Below are positions 50,843-57,755 of a stretch of DNA of 64,000 nucleotides, in pieces. The notes under the pieces are model-generated. The model saw only the letters and a list, made by a program, of their open reading frames with translations, was not told the origin of the DNA and did not search any database. Within the stretch, counting starts at the first letter, position 1; every line of letters begins with the position of its first letter. The position numbers were made by a program, and so were the translations under genes. The DNA comes from JAAURS01 sp044923475 (GTDB lineage: Bacteria; Cyanobacteriota; Cyanobacteriia; Thermosynechococcales; Thermosynechococcaceae): contig NZ_CP137338.1 in assembly GCF_044923475.1 (NCBI RefSeq), positions 5,704,001 to 5,768,000 of the forward strand, given 5' to 3'.

Positions 50843-53572
50843 ATGTCCGGCAAACTCACCGAATCTGCGATCGAAGACTTTGCCCTCAAACTATTCGTGC
50901 GTCTAGGCTACACCCACCTCTACGCCCCTGACATTGCCCCCGATAGCCTCACCCCAGAACGCAGCCGCTACGACGAAGTCATCCTCACCACCCGCCTACA
51001 GCAAGCCCTCCACCGCATCAACCCCAGTATCGCCCCAGACCTCCTGCAAGCCGCTCTCAAAGAACTCCAGCGCATTCAATCCCCAGACCTGTTAACCAAC
51101 AACGAAACCTTCCACCGCCTCCTCACCGAAGGCATCAATATCAGCACCCAACAAAACGGCAACGAACGCGGCACACTGATCAAACCCATCGACTTCGACA
51201 ACCCCGACAACAACGAATTTGTCATCGTCAACCAATTCACCGTTATCGAAAACAACCAAAACAAACGCCCCGACCTCATCATTTTCATTAACGGCATCCC
51301 CCTCGTCATCATCGAACTCAAAAACCCCACCGACCAAAACGCCACCCTCAAAGCCGCCTACCAACAGCTCAAAACCTACAAACAGACCATCCCCAGCCTC
51401 TTCACCCCCAACGCCATCCTCATCCTCTCCGATGGACTCGAAACCAGAGCAGGCTCCCTCTCCGCCGGCTTTAGCCGCTTCATGGCCTGGAAAACCGCCG
51501 ACGGCAAAACCCAAGCCTCACCCCTCATCAGCCAACTCGAAACCCTGATCCAGGGCATGTTAAACAAAACCACCCTGTTGGATTTGGTACGCCACTTCAT
51601 CGTCTTTGAAAAAAGTAAAAAAGAAGACCCCAAAACGGGAATCATCAGCATCAGCACCGTCAAAAAGCTAGCCGCCTACCACCAGTACTACGCCGTCAAC
51701 GCCGCCGTCGCCTCCACCCTCCGCGCCGCATCCCACAATATTCAACCCATTCAACCCATTCAACCCAACCCCGCATCCCACCCCACCACCCGTAGGGGCG
51801 AATTGCATTCGCCCTCCATATTCCCCCCAAAATTGCATGCACCCTCCACAAAAGAAAGCCCCACCACCTACGGCCTACCCAACGCCCAAGCCCAACCCCA
51901 AGGCGACAAAAAAGCAGGCGTAGTCTGGCACACCCAAGGCTCCGGCAAATCCCTCTCAATGGTCTTCTACACAGGCAAAATCGTCCTCGCCCTCGATAAC
52001 CCCACCATCCTCGTCATCACCGATCGCAACGACCTAGACGACCAACTTTTCGACACATTCGCCGCCTCCAAACAGCTCCTGCGCCAAGACCCCATCCAAG
52101 CCGAAAGTCGAGAACAACTCAAAGACCTCCTCAAAGTCGCCTCCGGCGGCGTCATCTTCTCCACCATCCAAAAATTCCAACCCGAACAAGGCAACATCTA
52201 CGAAGAACTCTCCAATCGCCGGAACATCATCGTCATCGCCGACGAAGCCCACCGCACCCAATACGGCTTCGCCGCCAAAACCCTAGATGACAAAACCGCC
52301 AGCGGCGAAATCATCGGCAAAAAAGTCGTCTACGGCTTCGCCAAATACCTGCGCGACGCCCTCCCCAACGCCACCTACCTCGGCTTCACCGGAACCCCCA
52401 TCGAAACAACCGACGTCAACACCCCAGCCGTCTTCGGCAACTACGTAGACATCTACGACATCGCCCAATCCGTAGAAGACGGAGCCACCGTCAGAATCTT
52501 CTACGAAAGCCGCCTCGCCAAAGTCAGCCTCAGCGACGAAGGCAAAAAACTAATTGCCGAACTAGACGCAGAATTAGAGCAAGAAGATCTCACCACCACC
52601 CAAAAAGCCAAATCCAAATGGGTCAGAATGGAAGCCCTCATTGGCAGCCAACAACGCATCCAAAATATTGCCCAAGATATCGTCAACCACTTCGAGGCAC
52701 GACAGACCGTCTTCGTCGGTAAAGGTATGGTCGTCAGCCTATCGCGCCGCATCGCCGTCGAACTGTACGCCGCCATCATCAAACTTCGCCCCGACTGGCA
52801 CGACAACGACTTGACCAAAGGTGCCATCAAAGTCGTCATGACCGCATCTTCTAGCGATGGCCCCTTACTCAACCAACACCACACCACCAAACAACAGCGC
52901 CGATTGCTCGCCGATCGCATGAAAAATGACGACGACCCTCTCAAATTGGTCATCGTGCGCGATATGTGGCTGACCGGGTTCGATGCCCCCAGCATGCACA
53001 CCCTTTATATCGACAAACCTATGAAAGGCCACAATCTCATGCAGGCGATCGCACGGGTCAACCGAGTCCACAAAGATAAACCCGGCGGACTCGTCGTAGA
53101 CTACCTCGGCATTGCCGCCGACCTCAAAGAAGCCCTCTCCTTCTATTCCGACGCAGGCGGCAAAGGCGACCCCACCCTCGCCCAAGAACAAGCCGTCGCC
53201 CTCATGCTAGAAAAGATCGAAATCGTATCCGCCCTATATTATGGCTTCGCCTACGAAGACTACTTTGAGGCCGACACCGCCCAAAAACTCACCCTCATCC
53301 TAGCCGCCCAAGAACACATCCTCGGACTAGAAGACGGCAAAAATCGCTATCTCAACGAAGTGACCGCATTGTCTCAGGCATTTGCGATCGCCATTCCCCA
53401 TGAGCAGGCGCTAGATGCCAAAGACGAAGTCGGTTTCTTCCAAGCTGTAAAAGTGCGACTCTCCAAATTTGACAGCACAGACGAAAGCAGCAGCAGTAAC
53501 GAAGACCTTGAAACCACCATCCGCCAAGTCATAGACCAAGCCCTAGTCTCAGAACAAGTCATCGATGTATAG
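50843..53572 (+). CDS. hsdR: type I restriction endonuclease R subunit, truncated by an insertion
   Basis: A 909-residue frame from ATG 50843 (GAGGTG precedes it). The N-terminal nuclease has VIENNQNKRPDLIIFINGIPLVIIELKNP. A low-complexity linker with in-frame repeat DNA (51740-51817) leads to the translocase motor: Walker A TQGSGKSLSM (near 365), DEAH in IVIADEAHRTQYG (near 466), LGFTGTP and LTGFDAPSM with QAIARVNR. The end QVIDV is immediately followed by TAG inside a 98-bp element. The normal C-terminal domain lies beyond it in the restored frame (53670-54254). The motor is complete, but assembly with HsdM is usually through the C-terminus, so restriction is probably impaired. The sense strand is markedly C-rich. 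Confidence 0.93.
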   Translation: MSGKLTESAIEDFALKLFVRLGYTHLYAPDIAPDSLTPERSRYDEVILTTRLQQALHRINPSIAPDLLQAALKELQRIQSPDLLTNNETFHRLLTEGINISTQQNGNERGTLIKPIDFDNPDNNEFVIVNQFTVIENNQNKRPDLIIFINGIPLVIIELKNPTDQNATLKAAYQQLKTYKQTIPSLFTPNAILILSDGLETRAGSLSAGFSRFMAWKTADGKTQASPLISQLETLIQGMLNKTTLLDLVRHFIVFEKSKKEDPKTGIISISTVKKLAAYHQYYAVNAAVASTLRAASHNIQPIQPIQPNPASHPTTRRGELHSPSIFPPKLHAPSTKESPTTYGLPNAQAQPQGDKKAGVVWHTQGSGKSLSMVFYTGKIVLALDNPTILVITDRNDLDDQLFDTFAASKQLLRQDPIQAESREQLKDLLKVASGGVIFSTIQKFQPEQGNIYEELSNRRNIIVIADEAHRTQYGFAAKTLDDKTASGEIIGKKVVYGFAKYLRDALPNATYLGFTGTPIETTDVNTPAVFGNYVDIYDIAQSVEDGATVRIFYESRLAKVSLSDEGKKLIAELDAELEQEDLTTTQKAKSKWVRMEALIGSQQRIQNIAQDIVNHFEARQTVFVGKGMVVSLSRRIAVELYAAIIKLRPDWHDNDLTKGAIKVVMTASSSDGPLLNQHHTTKQQRRLLADRMKNDDDPLKLVIVRDMWLTGFDAPSMHTLYIDKPMKGHNLMQAIARVNRVHKDKPGGLVVDYLGIAADLKEALSFYSDAGGKGDPTLAQEQAVALMLEKIEIVSALYYGFAYEDYFEADTAQKLTLILAAQEHILGLEDGKNRYLNEVTALSQAFAIAIPHEQALDAKDEVGFFQAVKVRLSKFDSTDESSSSNEDLETTIRQVIDQALVSEQVIDV
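51792..51817. repeat. palindromic dispersed repeat inside hsdR
   Basis: GTAGGGGCGAATTGCATTCG begins at 51792. GGGCGAAT (51796-51803) pairs with ATTCGCCC (51807-51814) over a 3-base loop. This word is a familiar intergenic repeat in cyanobacterial genomes (from memory). Here it is read in frame as RRGELHSPS in the linker between nuclease and motor. It is preceded by ATTCAACCC three times in tandem (51740-51766). Confidence 0.75.
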
Positions 53573-53667
53573 CACTACGGATTTTGCTTAGGACGCACTG
53601 CTTAATCAAATCCTTACTGCTCAAAGCGGGCTATTTACAAACGTCTTAACATGCTCTCGTAGGGCTA
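53570..53667. mobile_element. 98-bp MITE-like insertion in hsdR
   Basis: The ends TAGCACTACG and CGTAGGGCTA are inverted repeats with one mismatch. Eight further bases (TTAGGACG at 53588, and CGTCTTAA near the right end) keep the symmetry, so the imperfect ends span about 26 bases. TA flanks both sides (53568-53569 and 53668-53669). Removing the element and one TA gives GAT GTA TTT GAC, which joins the two hsdR halves in frame. TA duplication and small size fit elements mobilised by IS630/Tc1-type transposases. None is encoded in the window. Confidence 0.88.
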
Positions 53668-53669
53668 TA

Positions 53670-54254
53670 TTTGACGCAGCAGGCATCAAGAAACCCGATA
53701 TTTCCATCCTGTCCGACGAATTCTTAGCCGAACTAAAAGGGTACGAACACAAAAACATCGCCCTAGAAGTGCTCAAAAAATTACTCAACGACGAACTCAA
53801 AGTTCGCGCCAAAAAGAATTTGGTGCAAAGCAAAACCCTAATGGAAATGCTACAGAACGCCATCAAAAAATACCAGAATAAGATCGTCACCGCCGCCGAG
53901 GTCATGGAAGAGCTGATCCATATCAGCAAAGAAATTGTTGCCTCCGACGTAGAAGCGGAGAATATGGGGCTATCAGACTATGAATACGCCTTCTATACCG
54001 CTGTCGCCAACAACAACAGTGCCCGCGAGCTGATGAAACAAGACAAACTGCGCGAGCTAGCCGTAGTGCTGACCCAGAAAATCCGCGAGAACGCTACCAT
54101 CGACTGGACAATTAAAGAAAGTGTAAGAGCGAAGCTCAAGGTAATCGTAAAACGCATCTTACGCCAATATGGCTACCCGCCAGACATGCAATTGCTAGCT
54201 ACAGAAACCGTTCTGAAGCAGGCAGAAATGATTGCCCGAGAGTTGACCGTTTAA
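53670..54254 (+). pseudogene. displaced C-terminal domain of hsdR (DUF3387-like)
   Basis: From TTT 53670 the frame reads FDAAGIKKPDISILSDEFLAELKG, then KVRAKKNLVQSKTLMEMLQNAIKKYQNKIVTAAEVMEELIHISKEI, then SDYEYAFYTAVANN, WTIKESVRAKLKVIVKRILRQYGYPPD. It is the usual C-terminal domain of type I R subunits. No ATG is available at its start; the first possible start is GTG 53769, without a ribosome site, giving 161 residues. It has no internal damage, which suggests a recent insertion or remaining selection. Confidence 0.9.
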
Positions 54255-54288
54255 TCGCAAGCATCGTAGGGGTGCGTACTCAGACAAG

Positions 54289-55122
54289 CTACAGTCCGGC
54301 TGCTGCGATCGCCCGTTCCATCAATTCTGCCAAATCCAGCCGCGCTGCCCAGTGGGCCAGGTAGGCAAAATCGAGGGAATCTCCCTGAACTTTTAGGACG
54401 CCTAAAACATCGCGCCATTGCTTTTCAGATTGGCTTTGTTGCCCCCACAGCAGTTTTGCCAGAATCACATCTTCGGGAGACACAAAGTTGAATGTACCCA
54501 CGCCAGGAACATCAATCGGTCGAATCCGTTGAAACTTCATAAAGTCGAAGTCGCTAGTCCGCGATAGAACTAGGTCGGCACGGGAAATTGATTCCATATG
54601 GGTGATGCCCAACGATGCCATTCTGCCCGATCGCACATCTTCAGCGCCAGGTACGTAAAAACCTTCAGCTTCCAACGCGGCAACCAAGCGATCGATATCG
54701 GTCGGCGCAATGTCCATCACGATATCTATGTCCCGCGTGGTTCTGGGTTCGCCATAGGCAATGGCAGCAACTCCGCCTGTGATGTAGTAGGGCACTTCTA
54801 ATGTGGTAAGAATCCGATGCAGGATGGTGGCGAGTCCGGTCGAATCTTGAATCCAGGTCATTGGGTTGAGATGGGGGGTGTAGTTGGGAGGCAAGTCTTC
54901 TTGCAGCCATGCCAAGGCAACTTTCTGGGCAAAAGCAGTTTCTGAGAGATTTCCAAAGCGCGATCGCAGGCTGCTCAAGGAAAATTGTCGCGCCGAACGA
55001 ATCATGTCATTGCCCATGATGAGCCGCTGTAGGGGCGATCGCTGTCGGAGCAGGTGAAAGAAGAAGCGATCGGATTCGACTGAGGTATCAATGGATTGGG
55101 GTTGGTAGACGGAGTCGGACAT
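54289..55122 (-). CDS. nucleotidyltransferase (AbiEii/DUF1814-like fold)
   Basis: A 277-residue protein. The nucleotidyltransferase core is VPYYITGGVAAIAYGEPRTTRDIDIVMDI, giving GG and the DxD metal motif (RDIDIV), with a third acidic residue in SRADLVLSR. FVSPEDVILAKLLWGQQSQSEKQWRDVLGVLKVQ follows, typical of the AbiEii/MenT-related group. The first 110 residues are a separate helical region. In toxin-antitoxin systems such enzymes modify tRNA or proteins. No clear antitoxin gene is adjacent, so it may be a solo. It is convergent to hsdR. Confidence 0.8.
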   Translation of the reverse strand: MSDSVYQPQSIDTSVESDRFFFHLLRQRSPLQRLIMGNDMIRSARQFSLSSLRSRFGNLSETAFAQKVALAWLQEDLPPNYTPHLNPMTWIQDSTGLATILHRILTTLEVPYYITGGVAAIAYGEPRTTRDIDIVMDIAPTDIDRLVAALEAEGFYVPGAEDVRSGRMASLGITHMESISRADLVLSRTSDFDFMKFQRIRPIDVPGVGTFNFVSPEDVILAKLLWGQQSQSEKQWRDVLGVLKVQGDSLDFAYLAHWAARLDLAELMERAIAAAGL

Positions 55123-55155
55123 ACTAGCTGGCTTACCCCCAATGGATGGCCTTTC

Positions 55156-55512
55156 TTAGAGAGGGATATGAACAATGCGATCGCAAAAGTCATTCGGTTC
55201 ATCAACCTCTGCAATCAGAATGAGATCGTCTAAGATCTCTTTGAGGGTAGCCTTTGGTCGCAATACGAAAATACCGGGAATATGGTTATTTTTGTCAAGG
55301 CGATCGCTTAAATGAGTTGGCATGGAGCGGCGATTATTCGTGACAAGAATAAATTGATGCTGTTCGCACCACTGTAAGATCTCTGGATCGAGGGTTCCTT
55401 TGGGCGGTGTGCCAGGATCGCCAATGGCCCAAACGGTCAAATCTGGTTTCCGAAGCAATAACTGAGTTTGGTAGGTAGGCGGTAGATTTTCATCAATCAA
55501 GTATTTAACCAT
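55156..55512 (-). CDS. DUF5615 PIN-like protein (putative toxin)
   Basis: A 118-residue protein with the PIN-like opening KYLIDENLPPTYQ (acidic DEN), a middle DPEILQWCEQHQFILVTNNRRS and a final LDDLILIAEVDEP. DUF5615 proteins are often the second gene of a pair with DUF433, as here (8-base overlap), and are thought to be RNase-like toxins. The usual TxDxDF motif reads TNNRRS, so the last acidic residue of the active site is replaced and activity may be lost. Confidence 0.82.
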   Translation of the reverse strand: MVKYLIDENLPPTYQTQLLLRKPDLTVWAIGDPGTPPKGTLDPEILQWCEQHQFILVTNNRRSMPTHLSDRLDKNNHIPGIFVLRPKATLKEILDDLILIAEVDEPNDFCDRIVHIPL

Positions 55513-55834
55513 TGGCCCCCACCAATGATGCGGCCTTTAATTCTCTCAGTTTAAGGACGATCGCAGGCGGGTTTTCGTCTTGGGCACGTTCTGCTTCGGC
55601 ACAGTAATTGAGCCAGTTGGTCAAATATTGCTCGATTTTGGCGCGATTTTGCAGGTAATACAGAATGGTGGCGTAAATCTGCTCTAGGGTGAGTTGGGGA
55701 AAGGTTTGGGCGATCGCTTCGGCGGATTGCTTTTGGTGAATGTAGGCATAGAGAATGGTTTCAATGCCAATGCGAGTACCTTGGAGGCGAATGTCGTCAT
55801 CGGAGAGAAAGGTAAAGTAGGATTCTAGTGCCAT
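55505..55834 (-). CDS. DUF433 protein (putative antitoxin)
   Basis: A 109-residue protein. The DUF433 helix-turn-helix part reads IRLQGTRIGIETILYAYIHQKQSAEAIAQTFPQLTLEQIYATILYYLQNRAKIEQYL. It is the upstream partner of the DUF5615 gene and likely both neutralises that protein and represses the pair. Start ATG 55834. Confidence 0.85.
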   Translation of the reverse strand: MALESYFTFLSDDDIRLQGTRIGIETILYAYIHQKQSAEAIAQTFPQLTLEQIYATILYYLQNRAKIEQYLTNWLNYCAEAERAQDENPPAIVLKLRELKAASLVGANG

Positions 55835-56027
55835 AATGCGATCGTTCCTCTAGCTGGCTTCCCTCACCTCTATGGTGCCATTGTAACGCTCCTCATTACC
55901 CACCGTAGAAACCTCAACATCTAACCATCCGCTTTTAGTTCGACTGCTGCGATCGCTCTCTGGATTGCTTTACAACCCTGGCCGAAAGACTGTTTTGTTG
56001 GAGGACATAGATGCTGCGATCGCCCCT

Positions 56028-57374
56028 CTAGCTAACAAAGCCGAAGGCTCCCATCAGATCGAGTTGTTGCTTTGCAAGTCTCGTCATACCTTGTAGGATA
56101 GGCTCGCCGATCTTGCGGGGAAAGCTTGATGGCAGTGTTTTGGCAACCTGCATTGCGACATCACTGGTTTGTTCGAGCATTTCGATCGAAATTTGCTCAG
56201 CTTTTTTGGGAGAAAAATCGATCGCTCTAGCCGTCGATAAAAAATGTCTAGGCTGAATTTTAGACCAAAGATAATGGTTTTTACTGGTTCCGCGCAAAGC
56301 CATCGCCATCTTCGCCTTCTGTCTAGGAATTGCATTAGATTGCATGAGGGGATAAACAGACAGCACATCATAGAGTGGCGTCAAGCGATAGCTGCCTCCT
56401 GCTTCAAGATAAATGCTGAAGTTTTTGGCATGACCATCCGTTGCCGCTAATAACCAGAACAAGACCTGACTGCGAAAAAATGTCTCTCTATCTGCCTCTG
56501 CCTGTCTTGACCCCAGCAATGCCTGCATAATTTCAGCCATCCCTGGGCCTCCATCCGATTGATATTTTAAACTTGGGGAGATTCCGAGTGCCTGACACAT
56601 GTCCTCCTGAGGGAGTCTCATGAGCCACGTTCCATCTCTCGACCAACGCCGATCGAATCGCTCTACCACTAATACTTTTACCTCCTCAAATTGCTGAATT
56701 TGGGCCTCTGCGGTCGGTAAGCCAAATGCGCTTGCAATTTTCAGGCATAACCATTCATTTTCACAACTGTCCCTTAAATCAATACCGCTATGGTCAATAA
56801 ATCCAATGGGTAGCTTGAATATGTGGCTGGTTGGAGTTGCACCCGTGGGACGGCACCATTGTCCTTCATGCCACAGTAAAGCTGTTTTTTCCTGAGCGCC
56901 TGCAATTGAGATCCGAAAATCGTCTGCCTCTTCGGTCATCCCTAGGGGAACTGTTCTATACGCTTTAAGGAGCTTTGCAATTTCCTCGCTCGAAAGCGTT
57001 TGAGCGGTAGTCACATCTACTCGACGGGGTGGCTGCTCTTCTTGGCAAAGTTGAATTGCACCGACGCAGTCATTGCCAATGGCACTTAACAAATCAAAAG
57101 GTCGATTGGTCGGGATCTGGAACCTTGCCTGGATCCTGGCACGGATTTGTTTATTATCAGGGAGTAAATTGTCAAAGAAATTGTAGACCTGCTCACCTTC
57201 ATACGCTTCATATTTCAGAGGCAAGGAGAGCGAAATAGGACGAACGCCTGATGTTTCTAGCCACGCCTCATCGTACTGAAAGTTCATTGCGCCACTGGAG
57301 AGTTGGCGCAAATAGCCAACTAATCGACCATTCATCAGCACATTGAGCGTTGTAATACGCTTCGGCCTTACCAC
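56028..57374 (-). CDS. hipA: HipA-type serine/threonine kinase toxin
   Basis: A 448-residue kinase. The N-terminal subdomain (LNVLMNGRLVGYLRQLSSGAMNFQYDEAWL, ISLSLPL, FFDNLLPDNKQIRARIQARF) is followed by the HipA kinase core with FRISIAGAQEKTALLW (Gly-rich loop), SCENEWLCLKIASAFGLPTAEA, VLVVERFDRRW, the catalytic ATDGHAKNFSIYL (near 315) and the metal-binding PLYDVLS. All key residues are present. HipA phosphorylates glutamyl-tRNA synthetase or other targets and induces dormancy; HipB binds and represses it. The start is GTG 57374, overlapping the hipB end by 7 bases. Confidence 0.92.
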   Translation of the reverse strand: MVRPKRITTLNVLMNGRLVGYLRQLSSGAMNFQYDEAWLETSGVRPISLSLPLKYEAYEGEQVYNFFDNLLPDNKQIRARIQARFQIPTNRPFDLLSAIGNDCVGAIQLCQEEQPPRRVDVTTAQTLSSEEIAKLLKAYRTVPLGMTEEADDFRISIAGAQEKTALLWHEGQWCRPTGATPTSHIFKLPIGFIDHSGIDLRDSCENEWLCLKIASAFGLPTAEAQIQQFEEVKVLVVERFDRRWSRDGTWLMRLPQEDMCQALGISPSLKYQSDGGPGMAEIMQALLGSRQAEADRETFFRSQVLFWLLAATDGHAKNFSIYLEAGGSYRLTPLYDVLSVYPLMQSNAIPRQKAKMAMALRGTSKNHYLWSKIQPRHFLSTARAIDFSPKKAEQISIEMLEQTSDVAMQVAKTLPSSFPRKIGEPILQGMTRLAKQQLDLMGAFGFVS

Positions 57375-57619
57375 TCCTCATCCCATCCTATGGTGGCGCT
57401 ATTGGGTTCTGTTTTTGATACGAGCTGTAGCTCTAAGTCCAACGCAGAGAGCAATCTGAAGAATGTTTCTAATTTTGTACTATCTGGCCTGCGCTCAAAG
57501 GCAGACACCGTCTTTTGCGGAAGCCCAACCAGATCGCCAAGCTCTGTCTGACTGAGCTTCTTTCTGCTGCGATAATCTCTCGCAAACTCAGCTAATTCTT
57601 TTGAGGAGCGAACGATCAT
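57368..57619 (-). CDS. hipB: HipB-type HTH antitoxin
   Basis: An 83-residue XRE-type repressor: ELAEFARDYRSRKKLSQTELGDLVGLPQKTVSAFERRPDSTKLETFFRLLSALDLEL is a full HTH, and a short C-terminal tail ends WDEEW. It precedes hipA and is preceded by three tandem repeats that are good candidates for its own operator. Confidence 0.92.
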   Translation of the reverse strand: MIVRSSKELAEFARDYRSRKKLSQTELGDLVGLPQKTVSAFERRPDSTKLETFFRLLSALDLELQLVSKTEPNSATIGWDEEW

Positions 57620-57621
57620 AC

Positions 57622-57706
57622 AAAGTCAACCTTAGGTGTTATAGGTTATAAAATTAACTTTAGTCGCTATAAGTTATAAAGTCAACTTTAGGTGTTATAG
57701 GTTATG
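57622..57706. promoter_or_regulatory. three tandem 28-29-bp repeats, probable HipB operator
   Basis: Repeats start at 57622 (AAAGTCAACCTTAGGTGTTA), 57651 (AAATTAACTTTAGTCGCTAT) and 57678 (AAAGTCAACTTTAGGTGTTA). The first and third are nearly identical and the middle one is diverged. The block begins two bases upstream of the hipB start codon and ends 50 bases before the helicase ATG at 57756. It could therefore control both divergent transcripts. Confidence 0.75.
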
Positions 57707-57755
57707 AAATCGGAAGCAACCGATGTTGGTCAATTCATGCTAATTTTTGAGCACC

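Noticed and set aside
53769..54254. Independent 161-residue gene starting with GTG
   Set aside because: Upstream codons from 53670 continue the same R-subunit domain without a break, and the GTG has no ribosome site; it is the cut-off end of hsdR.
54255..54288. A further copy of the GTAGGGGCG repeat after the hsdR fragment
   Set aside because: Only GTAGGGGTGCG (near 54267) matches; there is no second arm, so it may be chance.
57622..57706. CRISPR-like array beside hipBA
   Set aside because: Three contiguous repeats with no unique spacers and no cas genes; position fits an operator.
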